Shown one piece after another: positions 24,322-31,529 of a stretch of 46,271 nucleotides of DNA. Each line of letters opens with the position of its first letter. Position 1 is the stretch's first letter. This DNA comes from an uncultured Eubacteriales bacterium (GTDB taxonomy: Bacteria; Bacillota; Clostridia; Oscillospirales; CAG-272). The DNA is taken from NCBI GenBank assembly GCA_900546315.1, contig URCP01000013.1:1-46271 (forward strand). The letters run 5' to 3'. The translations under genes and the position numbers were made by a program. The notes under the pieces were generated by a model. The model was not told the DNA's origin. It made no database searches and saw only the letters and a program-made list of their open reading frames with translations.

Positions 24322-25191
24322 ATGATCAATCAGGACATGAACTCCCGAGACGGATTCGTCTACGACGCGCGCCTGTACTACGGAATGAGCTTTCTGTATC
24401 CGCACCTGCACCGGAGCGCCGAGATTATCCACGTCATAAAGGGTGAGATACTGGTCGACATAAACGCCGTGCGCACACACGTTCCCGCCGGAAAATGCGT
24501 GCTCATACTTCCATACCGTCTTCACTCCTTCGAGTGCGCGCCGGACGCGTTATTCATGGTTCACGTCTTCTCTCACGACTGCGCGCCGGAGTTTTTCCGC
24601 CTGCTCGGCAGCAGGACATCTCAGTCGCCCGTATTTGACGCGCCTGAGGAGAACATCGCGTACTACCTGAAAAAGTTCGGTGTTGACAAAATAAATCACT
24701 CTGAACATTCGTTCGAGATGCTGCCGCTTGCCCACACGGACCAGTTTGTAGAATTCCATCCGAAGGTCGTGACGCACAACCCGGTCCTTCCGCAGGACGT
24801 CAGGCTGAACCTCATAACGGCGCTGGAGAGCGTTCTCGCCGGTTTTCTCGCGAAGCCGGACCTCGCGGAGGGCGGCGGCGGCTCGCTTATAGAGCGCGTT
24901 CTCTCGTACATAGGCGCGCACAGCGACGAGGACCTGACGCTCGAGACGGTAGCGGCGGAGCTCGGCTACGAGCCGCACTATCTCTGCCGGAGGATGAAGC
25001 GGTACACAGACATAGGCTTCCGCACGCTGGTGAATTCTTTCCGGGTAGAGCACGCGAAGGAGCTCCTCTCCGGTACCTCGATGCAGACAACGGCAATCGC
25101 GGAAATCTGCGGGTTCGGATCGCTCCGGACTTTCAACCGGGTGTTCAGACAGTTTACGAAGATTACGCCGAGTGAGTACAGAAACAGGTAA
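24322..25191 (+). CDS. AraC-family regulator, neighbour of GH51
   Basis: 289 residues, ATG after GGAGGAACGG. N-terminal cupin sugar-binding domain (about 15-110: HRSAEIIHVIKGEILVDI, VLILPYRLHSF) and two C-terminal helix-turn-helix motifs (about 190-289: LTLETVAAELGYEPHYLCR and TTAIAEICGFGSLRTFNR, ending with ITPSEYR). It probably controls the divergent GH51-SBP operon in response to arabinose or its oligomers. Confidence 0.88.
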   Translation: MINQDMNSRDGFVYDARLYYGMSFLYPHLHRSAEIIHVIKGEILVDINAVRTHVPAGKCVLILPYRLHSFECAPDALFMVHVFSHDCAPEFFRLLGSRTSQSPVFDAPEENIAYYLKKFGVDKINHSEHSFEMLPLAHTDQFVEFHPKVVTHNPVLPQDVRLNLITALESVLAGFLAKPDLAEGGGGSLIERVLSYIGAHSDEDLTLETVAAELGYEPHYLCRRMKRYTDIGFRTLVNSFRVEHAKELLSGTSMQTTAIAEICGFGSLRTFNRVFRQFTKITPSEYRNR

Positions 25192-25198
25192 ATAAAAG

Positions 25199-25234
25199 GC
25201 GGCTGCCGCTCGGTTACGGCAGTCGCTTTTCTGT
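25199..25234. terminator. Bidirectional terminator
   Basis: GCGGCTGCCG / CGGCAGTCGC (one G-U pair) with loop CTCGGTTA, TTTTCTGTT on the plus side and AAAA on the other. Serves araC and the facing phosphotransferase gene. Confidence 0.8.
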
Positions 25235-26260
25235 TCAGAGAATATTTCTGTCAGCCGGAATTTCCCGTTCCATGATATCGAGCAGCTCATCAATCTTCGC
25301 CGTGTCCTGTTCCTTTACGGCGTTGGTCATGGCGTACCGGTTGTTTCCCTTCGCGAAGGCGCTGATCAAAGCGTACATTCCCGGCAGGACGGCGGTCTCT
25401 TCATCCGTGAATGGTCTCACCTCCCGATATCCGCGGAAGAACTCACGCGCTATCCTGTCTGACATTTCATCGGTCAGCTCTGTCCCGTAATCCATGAGAT
25501 GAGCCTCGAACCATCCTTGCATGACAGCGTCCGCGAAGAGAATATTCTCCCCGGCACAGTTGTAGTCGAAGAATCCGATGTTCCCGTCCGGCGTCAGGTA
25601 TGTGTTGCAGTCGCTGATATCCCCCTGAACGGCGTACCTCGGGCGGAAACGTATCGGGGCAAGCTTCGCGTATATGTCGTCCGCGAAGTGTATCAGCTTC
25701 ACCGCGCGCTCCTTCTCTTTTTCCGGCAGCTTCCCGGCGAGCCCGCGGAACTCGTCGACATCGAACAGGTCGTTCGCGGCAAAGAAATCGAAGATCACCT
25801 CGTTTTTCACGTGGCAGTCGTTCTTCTCGGATATATCGTGTGTGCGGGCGAGCTGCCGTCCGGTCAGGTATGCCGTGTGTTCATTGACGCGCTTTATCTC
25901 GTTCTCGACAAAATCCTCGAGAGTGACCGTGAGCAGACAACCGTCGAACTCCCTCGTGATGGCAAATTTCCCGCCCGACATATAGTGGCGCGGAGTCTCG
26001 AAGCCGTTCTCCCGCAGAATTTCCGAAAAGCGGCACATAGACTCGACGGCGTCCTCCTTGTCCCGCTCGTCCCCTCCGCATATCTTTAGGACAACAGGTG
26101 AACGCCCGGCAAGATCAAGTCGCAGTATCAGCTTGAACTCACGCCGGAACAGCTCTTCAGGCTTGCAGTCATAGCGAAGAAGCTCGCTCTTTCCGGTGAT
26201 ATCGTAATTCATTCCGAACGCCGCGAGAGCCGCTTGTATATCATTATCGGTGATGGTCAT
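25235..26260 (-). CDS. APH-fold phosphotransferase family protein
   Basis: 341 residues from ATG 26260 after GGAGG; a longer frame to 26530 runs through the tRNA-Pro gene and is rejected. The C-terminal lobe has VQGDISDCNTYL...IGFFDYNCAGEN, the catalytic Asp/Asn and metal-binding Asp of the aminoglycoside phosphotransferase and homoserine-kinase-II fold. The usual His of the HGD motif is Gln here. The N-terminal lobe has FKLILRLD and SPVVLKICGG (nucleotide-binding Lys). It probably phosphorylates a small hydroxyl compound; the substrate is unknown. Confidence 0.75.
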   Translation of the reverse strand: MTITDNDIQAALAAFGMNYDITGKSELLRYDCKPEELFRREFKLILRLDLAGRSPVVLKICGGDERDKEDAVESMCRFSEILRENGFETPRHYMSGGKFAITREFDGCLLTVTLEDFVENEIKRVNEHTAYLTGRQLARTHDISEKNDCHVKNEVIFDFFAANDLFDVDEFRGLAGKLPEKEKERAVKLIHFADDIYAKLAPIRFRPRYAVQGDISDCNTYLTPDGNIGFFDYNCAGENILFADAVMQGWFEAHLMDYGTELTDEMSDRIAREFFRGYREVRPFTDEETAVLPGMYALISAFAKGNNRYAMTNAVKEQDTAKIDELLDIMEREIPADRNIL

Positions 26261-26290
26261 TTTTTTCCTCCGGCTATAGTTGATATTATC

Positions 26291-26319
26291 ATTATAACAC
26301 GACACAGGCAGCGGGTCAA
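26291..26319 (-). promoter_or_regulatory. Sigma-A promoter of the APH-fold gene
   Basis: Minus strand: TTGACC (26319-26314), 17 bases, TATAAT (26296-26291). Confidence 0.8.
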
Positions 26320-26372
26320 GGGAAAGAACCAGTATAGCCCGAAGATTCCGGCACAGCGATACCCACACAAAG

Positions 26373-26403
26373 CAAAAAGCCCTGTAAATACAAGATTTAC
26401 AAG
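26373..26403 (-). terminator. Terminator after tRNA-Pro
   Basis: Minus strand: CTTGTAAAT / ATTTACAGG hairpin, loop CTTGT, followed by GCTTTTTGC. Confidence 0.7.
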
Positions 26404-26411
26404 ACTTTCTC

Positions 26412-26488
26412 TGGTCGGAGTGAGGTGATTCGAACACCCGACCTCTTGGTCCCGAACCAAGCGCTCTACCAAGCTGAGCCACACCCCG
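26412..26488 (-). tRNA. tRNA-Pro (anticodon CGG)
   Basis: 77 bases with encoded CCA. Acceptor CGGGGTG pairs with CACTCCG (one G-U); D arm GCTC...GAGC; anticodon arm CTTGG-TTCGGGA-CCAAG gives CGG; T arm with GTTCGAATC. It has its own consensus promoter and terminator. Confidence 0.95.
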
Positions 26489-26515
26489 GTTTGTTTCTCT
26501 CGAAACAACATAGAT

Positions 26516-26544
26516 ATTATACCACAACACGAAGCGTTTGTCAA
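26516..26544 (-). promoter_or_regulatory. Consensus promoter of tRNA-Pro
   Basis: Minus strand: TTGACA (26544-26539), 17 bases, TATAAT (26521-26516). Confidence 0.9.
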
Positions 26545-26580
26545 GGGGTTTTTAAAAAAAAGTCGGATTTTTTCTGATTT

Positions 26581-27300
26581 TTAGTTTTGTCTGTTCTCGA
26601 TGCCTTTTTCGGTGATGATCATGTCCACGTCATCAACCCGGCATATGTTGAACGCGTAGCTCGCTCCGAACTTCCGGCTGTCGCAGAGCAGATATTTCCG
26701 CTTCGCCCTGGCGAACATCTCGCGGCGTATGCTGGTCTCCTCGAGCGAAGAATCGCACACCATGCCGTCCTCAGTCACGCCGCGGCAGGAAAAGAGCATC
26801 ACATCGGCGTTCACTCGCCGTATAACATCCTCCGCGTCACGTCCTACAAGCGCCACCGACTCGTCAAGGAGCAGTCCCCCCGTCGATATCGTCCGGATGT
26901 GCATCCCGGCAAGCTCGAGAATCGCCTTCGGACTGTTCGTCACGACTGTCAGCCCCGTCCGCACGCTGAGAAGCGGCACAACGCGCATACAGGTCGACGA
27001 CGCGTCGAGAAAGATCGTGTCTCCGTCGTGTACGAACCTTATCGCCTTCGCGGCTATATTGCGCTTCGCCGTGTCGTTCTCGCGGTCGCGCGCCGTCAGC
27101 GGAATCTGTATTCCCGGACCCGAGACAAGCTCCGCGCCGCCATGCACGCGGTGGATTCTTCCAGCCTTCTCAAGGTCGCCGAGATCCCTGCGGACGGTCG
27201 CGTCGCTGACATACAGGCGCTTTGAGAGCTCAGACGTGCTCATCGTGGTGTTCTCGGTCAGAAGACCTATTATACGCTCCTTACGCTGGTTTTCAAGCAT
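26581..27300 (-). CDS. DeoR-family transcriptional repressor
   Basis: 239 residues from ATG 27300 (AAAGGA upstream); an earlier ATG at 27342 has no ribosome site. N-terminal winged helix with MSTSELSKRLYVSDATVRRDL (recognition helix, about 21-41) and LEKAGRIHRVHGGA. The C-terminal DeoRC sugar-phosphate-sensing domain has DTIFLDASSTC, LTVVTNSPKAI and STGGLL. Such proteins repress sugar or polyol operons until a phosphorylated sugar binds. It is divergent from the dehydrogenase-epimerase-SBP-GDPD operon, its likely target. Confidence 0.9.
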   Translation of the reverse strand: MLENQRKERIIGLLTENTTMSTSELSKRLYVSDATVRRDLGDLEKAGRIHRVHGGAELVSGPGIQIPLTARDRENDTAKRNIAAKAIRFVHDGDTIFLDASSTCMRVVPLLSVRTGLTVVTNSPKAILELAGMHIRTISTGGLLLDESVALVGRDAEDVIRRVNADVMLFSCRGVTEDGMVCDSSLEETSIRREMFARAKRKYLLCDSRKFGASYAFNICRVDDVDMIITEKGIENRQN

Positions 27301-27376
27301 CGCGTGTTTTCCTTTCGTTCGTTTGTGATCGTTTCCGGGCATATTCCGTTCATATGGTCAATATGGCGCTCATCAG

Positions 27377-27405
27377 TTGACATCGGCGCTGATTCCTGAT
27401 ATAAT
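27377..27405 (+). promoter_or_regulatory. Consensus promoter of the dehydrogenase operon
   Basis: TTGACA (27377-27382), 17 bases, TATAAT (27400-27405). The predicted start near 27412 lies before the facing deoR promoter. Confidence 0.85.
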
Positions 27406-27420
27406 GTGTATGTAAAGGAA

Positions 27421-27460
27421 CGCGGAAACGTTATTCATATAACCATTATAACACTCCGCG
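27421..27460. promoter_or_regulatory. Candidate DeoR operator region
   Basis: CGCGGA (27421-27426) and TCCGCG (27455-27460) form an inverted repeat around the palindrome GTTAT-TCAT-ATAAC (27430-27443). The region lies between the two facing promoters, where a repressor would block both. Confidence 0.5.
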
Positions 27461-27473
27461 TCCGCTTTGTCAA
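27445..27473 (-). promoter_or_regulatory. Consensus promoter of the deoR-type gene
   Basis: Minus strand: TTGACA (27473-27468), 17 bases, TATAAT (27450-27445). It faces the plus-strand promoter at 27377-27405; the two transcripts would overlap by about 25 bases at their 5' ends. Confidence 0.85.
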
Positions 27474-27510
27474 TACAAAACGCTCAGAAACAACAAGGAG
27501 TTGATCATTT

Positions 27511-28530
27511 TTGACCGTAAGCTCAATGCGTCTCGTGAAAGACAACCAAACCGTGCGCTTCGAGGAGCATACGCACAACCTTCCCCCACTGCTTCCTGAC
27601 GAAGTGACGCTGAAAGTAGCGTACACCGGCGTCTGCGGGAGCGACATCGCGAGATACCGCGGTTCGGCTTATCATTACCCGATAACGATAGGACACGAAT
27701 TCTCCGGCATAGCAGACGCTCCGGGACAAAAAACCGATGGTATGAGAGCTGTCGTCTTCCCGGTTCTCCCCTGCCATGAATGCGAACCCTGCAAAAAGGG
27801 ACTGTACGCCCTGTGCGAGAACTACGACTACTACGGATCAAGATGTGACGGTGCGTTCACGACCGCACTGAATGTAAAGAAAGAGAATCTTCTGCCGGTT
27901 CCGGACAACGTATCCCTGAGAGAGGCGGCGATGTGCGAGCCCGCCGCGGTCGCCCTGAACGCGCTCAGGAAGGCAAAGGATATCGCCGGACGTAAAATAG
28001 CCGTATACGGCGCGGGAACGATCGGTCTGCTCGTGATGTCAATCGCGAAATCCCTCGGAGCCGCCGGATGTCTCTTCCACGACCCCGACCAGAAACACCG
28101 CGAGTTCGCCGAGAGGCTCGGATTCGAGGAGATCGGCGACAGAAACGACGCCGACATATATGTTGACGCCTGCGGACATGTCTCAGCCCTCACTGATATG
28201 ATATGCTGCGCAAAGCCCTGCTCGGAGCTGATTCTTCTCGGGAATCCAGCCGGTGACGCGGACATTCCGAAGGACGTCTATTGGAAGATACTGCGCCGCG
28301 AGCTGACGCTTTACGGCACGTGGAACTCACGATATTCGATGCCGGGGGAGAGCTTCCGGAACGACTGGAAGGACATACTCGGTCTGATGGAATCCGGAAA
28401 ACTCGACGTGAAGCCGCTGATCACACACATCCTGCCGCTCTCAGACGCCGACCGCGCGCTCCGGATCATGACCGACAGAAACGAGTTCAGCGTAAAGGTA
28501 ATGCTCGACTGCGGAGGTGAGACGAAATGA
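27511..28530 (+). CDS. Zinc-dependent polyol (phosphate) dehydrogenase, galactitol-1-P 5-dehydrogenase-like
   Basis: 339 residues; TTG start at 27511, ten bases after AAGGAG; the ATG at 27526 is too far from it. Medium-chain alcohol dehydrogenase: catalytic zinc site GVCGSD and GHEFSG, structural zinc cysteines CHECEPCKKGLYALC, Rossmann motif VYGAGTIGLLVMSIAK, and GTWNSRYS, which is typical of the galactitol-1-phosphate/sorbitol branch. It probably oxidises a polyol or polyol phosphate with NAD. First gene of a four-gene operon; its last codons overlap the epimerase start (ATGA). Confidence 0.85.
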   Translation: MTVSSMRLVKDNQTVRFEEHTHNLPPLLPDEVTLKVAYTGVCGSDIARYRGSAYHYPITIGHEFSGIADAPGQKTDGMRAVVFPVLPCHECEPCKKGLYALCENYDYYGSRCDGAFTTALNVKKENLLPVPDNVSLREAAMCEPAAVALNALRKAKDIAGRKIAVYGAGTIGLLVMSIAKSLGAAGCLFHDPDQKHREFAERLGFEEIGDRNDADIYVDACGHVSALTDMICCAKPCSELILLGNPAGDADIPKDVYWKILRRELTLYGTWNSRYSMPGESFRNDWKDILGLMESGKLDVKPLITHILPLSDADRALRIMTDRNEFSVKVMLDCGGETK

Positions 28531-29171
28531 ACAGGCTCTGCCCGTCAATGATGTGCGTCAGACCGTCAGACACCGCCGGAATGTGCCGCGTCTTTGAGGA
28601 AAACGGAATAACGGCGCTTCATGTCGACATAATGGACGGCTCCTTTGTTCCGAACTTCACGCTCGGTACTGATTACTGCCGGTATCTGCATGAGATATCG
28701 ACACTTCCGCTCGATATACACATGATGGTTGACCGACCTGAGGACAAACTCGACTGGTTCCCGATAAAGGACGGCGACTATGTCTCGATACACACCGAAA
28801 GCACAAACCACCTCGGACGCGCCGTCGAGCGCGTCAGGGCAAAAGGCGGAATCCCTCTCGCGGCGATAAACCCAGCGACTCCCGTATCAGTTCTGAATGA
28901 TATACTCCCCGCTCTCGGCGGAGTGCTTATAATGACCGTCAACCCGGGCTTTGCCGGACAAAAGCTCTGCGAATACACGCTCGGAAAGATCTCCGCGCTC
29001 CGTGAGATGACCGATCTCCCGATAGAGGTCGACGGAAACGTCAGCGCGGAAAATCTCGTGCGAATGAAAAATGCCGGAGCGGATATGTTCGTCGTCGGGA
29101 CTTCCGGATTCCTTCGCGGAGAGATCGGCGAGAAATTGCGAGAAGATATCAAAAGGTTTGAAAATCTATAA
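28527..29171 (+). CDS. Ribulose-phosphate 3-epimerase family (pentulose/hexulose-phosphate epimerase)
   Basis: 214 residues, ATG overlapping the dehydrogenase stop. TIM-barrel epimerase signatures: LHVDIMDGSFVPNFTLG (metal His and Asp), LDIHMMVDRPE, VNPGFAGQK, IEVDGNVS and FVVGTSGF. Members include Rpe and AlsE (allulose-6-phosphate epimerase). In this operon, with a polyol dehydrogenase and no other pentose-phosphate genes, a specialised sugar-phosphate epimerase is more likely than housekeeping Rpe. Confidence 0.88.
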   Translation: MNRLCPSMMCVRPSDTAGMCRVFEENGITALHVDIMDGSFVPNFTLGTDYCRYLHEISTLPLDIHMMVDRPEDKLDWFPIKDGDYVSIHTESTNHLGRAVERVRAKGGIPLAAINPATPVSVLNDILPALGGVLIMTVNPGFAGQKLCEYTLGKISALREMTDLPIEVDGNVSAENLVRMKNAGADMFVVGTSGFLRGEIGEKLREDIKRFENL

Positions 29172-29189
29172 CAAAAAGGAGATATGAAA

Positions 29190-30671
29190 ATGAAAAACCA
29201 CACAAGAATGGTGACACTGGTGCTTGCCATGTCAATCGCGGCAGGACTATATTCCTGCGGAGAGAACGAGCGGGAACAAAAAAACGACAGCACCACAGCT
29301 CCGGACACCACTGAAACCACCGCGTCAGACCTGAATATCATGGAACAGCGCGAGCTGCTTGACGACGGACTCGGTGAGAAGGATTTCGGCGGCGCGGAGT
29401 TCAACATTATCACCGAAAAGCAAGCTATCGCTGATCTCTTTGTGGCTGAGGAGGAAAACGGCGACCTTGTGAACGACGCGGTATATCGCCGCATGGTTGA
29501 GATAGAAGATCGTTTCAAGATAAAAATCAAAACTACCGCCACAGGTATAGAGAGCTCACAGCACACCCGTCAGCTCGCGACGCTGATCTACGCCGGCGAC
29601 GATACCTACGATCTATGTCAGATGCACTCGATGGAAGGACCAAACATCGCGCTCCAAGGCGGACTTGTGAACCTATATGACGTCGACCAGATAGATTTCT
29701 CTCAGCCATGGTGGCTCGACTATATCGTCGACGAGCAGACCTTCATGGGGCAGCTCTACTGCTTCAACAGCCCGATTGAGACGAATGTAATCTCGGGCGG
29801 AATAATCCTCTTCTTCAACCGTGACCTCATAGAGAACAGGAAGTTGGATGACCCATACACACTTGTTAAATCCGGAAGCTGGACGATGGACAAGTTTTAT
29901 GGCATGACCAAGGATGTCTATGAGGATCTGAACGGCAGCGGCTCGGCAGATATGGACGATCTCTATGGCTACGCCGGGTTCATCGGCGAATCCTATTATA
30001 CACCGGTCTCGGCGGGACTGAAGATCATCGAGAAAGGCAAGGATTCGCTCGAGCTCACCGTCAATAACGAGCGGACAGTCAGCTTCATCGAGAAGTGGTA
30101 TCAGATCTACAAGAGTCCTTCGTCGCATATAAAGAAAGAGTGGGCAACCGACGAGCAGGAGGAGCTCTTCAAGAACGGTCGCGCGATGTTCGTAGAAGGT
30201 GATGTCAACAGCATCTCGAGCAAGTACCGCGACTGCGATATTAACTTCGGAATGATCCCGATGCCAAAACTCGATGAGAATCAGGAAGACTACTACACAA
30301 TGGGCGGAAGAACTCAGTACGGAATTCCCGTGACTGTCAAGAACCTTGAGATGAGCGGAACGATAGTCGAGGCGATGACCTGCTCGGGTTATAAGACGCT
30401 TCTACCGACCTACTACGAAATGGCGCTCAAGAACAAGTACCTCCGCGACGAGGAGCACTACGAGGAGGCGCTCGAGGCGCTCGACATAATCGAGCGTTCG
30501 CTTTCGATCCCCTTCTGGTACACCTTCGGCAACTGGAATCTTTTCCACAAGATGATGACCGATCTGTACAGCAAGGACTCGACCGACTTCGCGTCGTACT
30601 ATGAAAAGAACAAGAACACAGCGCTGAACCGGCTTCAGGAAATCACAGAGTTCTTCGCGGAAAATAAATAA
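29190..30671 (+). CDS. Extracellular solute-binding lipoprotein (orphan) 2
   Basis: 493 residues from ATG 29190 (eight bases after AAAGGAG); the ATG at 29184 is too close to it. Lipobox LYSC, Cys23, then a Thr-rich acidic spacer. It shares with the other two SBP lipoproteins EKDFGGAEFNI, GDLVNDAVYRRMVEIEDRF, YAGDDTYDLCQMH, FSQPWWLDY, a calcium-binding-like segment DLNGSGSADMDDLYG, and MPKLDENQEDYY. Probably the binding subunit for the sugar or phosphodiester used by this operon. The permease must come from elsewhere. Confidence 0.8.
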   Translation: MKNHTRMVTLVLAMSIAAGLYSCGENEREQKNDSTTAPDTTETTASDLNIMEQRELLDDGLGEKDFGGAEFNIITEKQAIADLFVAEEENGDLVNDAVYRRMVEIEDRFKIKIKTTATGIESSQHTRQLATLIYAGDDTYDLCQMHSMEGPNIALQGGLVNLYDVDQIDFSQPWWLDYIVDEQTFMGQLYCFNSPIETNVISGGIILFFNRDLIENRKLDDPYTLVKSGSWTMDKFYGMTKDVYEDLNGSGSADMDDLYGYAGFIGESYYTPVSAGLKIIEKGKDSLELTVNNERTVSFIEKWYQIYKSPSSHIKKEWATDEQEELFKNGRAMFVEGDVNSISSKYRDCDINFGMIPMPKLDENQEDYYTMGGRTQYGIPVTVKNLEMSGTIVEAMTCSGYKTLLPTYYEMALKNKYLRDEEHYEEALEALDIIERSLSIPFWYTFGNWNLFHKMMTDLYSKDSTDFASYYEKNKNTALNRLQEITEFFAENK

Positions 30672-30685
30672 GGAGACTAAATATC

Positions 30686-31471
30686 ATGAACGAAAAAGAC
30701 CTTTGGTACGCCCGCCCGGACCACATCCCGGTCCTCGGGCACCGCGGAATATGCGCAAGATTTCCCGAAAACACGCTCATCTCGTTTGAGGCGGCGATAG
30801 ACCTCGGCGTCGACCTGATCGAATTCGATGTGAACCTTACACGCGATAGGGAGCTCGTCGTGATACACGACAACAGCATAGACAGAACGTCCGACCATAC
30901 CGGTCTGACGCGAGATTACACACTGGCGGAGCTTAAGACATTCGACTTCGGAGTGAGATTTTCAGAGAACTTCAAGGGAACAAAAATCCCGACGCTCCGC
31001 GAGGTTCTGGAGCTCGTGAACAGCAAATCAGACACACTCCTTCTGAACGTCGAAATAAAGGACATGACACACGAGTGCGTCGACAAGACCGTCGCCATGC
31101 TCCACGAATACGGGCTCGCTGAACGCTCGGTGATAGCCTGCTTCGACGCCGCGGTGATCAGGTACACAAAGTCGGCTCACCCGGAGATGCGCACGCAGGG
31201 CTTCCCCGGAAGGTATATGCAGAACTTCACCGATGAGACCTATGACTGCATGTTCGGCATGGGAATCCCGATAGGCTGGGGAGACTGCACAGACGAAAAG
31301 ATAACGGCTGACGTGAAGTTCGCGAGGTCCCGCGGAATACTGGCGTGGCTCTTCTGTGCCGATACGCCGGAAGCCGTCAGAAGATGCGTCGGCTTCGGCA
31401 CAGACAACATAACAGGAAACAATCCAGCCGTGGCGCTGGAAACACTGAAAGAAATGGGACTGCACGCCTGA
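30686..31471 (+). CDS. Glycerophosphodiester phosphodiesterase family protein
   Basis: 261 residues; AAGGAG upstream. GDPD motifs: LGHRGICARFPENTLISFE (His, Arg, Glu), LIEFDVNLTRD (metal Glu and Asp) and LVVIHDNSIDRT (catalytic His), with a TIM-barrel tail (LAWLFCADTPEAVRRCV). There is no signal peptide, so it acts in the cytoplasm, hydrolysing glycerophosphodiesters or related sugar phosphodiesters. Fourth gene of the operon, suggesting that the imported ligand is a phosphodiester; this is inference. A strong terminator follows. Confidence 0.9.
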   Translation: MNEKDLWYARPDHIPVLGHRGICARFPENTLISFEAAIDLGVDLIEFDVNLTRDRELVVIHDNSIDRTSDHTGLTRDYTLAELKTFDFGVRFSENFKGTKIPTLREVLELVNSKSDTLLLNVEIKDMTHECVDKTVAMLHEYGLAERSVIACFDAAVIRYTKSAHPEMRTQGFPGRYMQNFTDETYDCMFGMGIPIGWGDCTDEKITADVKFARSRGILAWLFCADTPEAVRRCVGFGTDNITGNNPAVALETLKEMGLHA

Positions 31472-31479
31472 GCGTACGG

Positions 31480-31519
31480 AAAAGGCATTCCGCCGTGAAA
31501 CGGAATGCCTTTTATTATT
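31480..31519. terminator. Bidirectional terminator
   Basis: AAAAGGCATTCCG / CGGAATGCCTTTT perfect stem with loop CCGTGAAA. Serves the GDPD gene and the facing SBP gene. Confidence 0.9.
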
Positions 31520-31529
31520 TGCGGCTTAC

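Noticed and set aside
26261..26530. Longer N-terminus for the APH-fold gene
   Set aside because: The extension reads through tRNA-Pro, its terminator and the gene's own promoter; ATG 26260 has a proper ribosome site.
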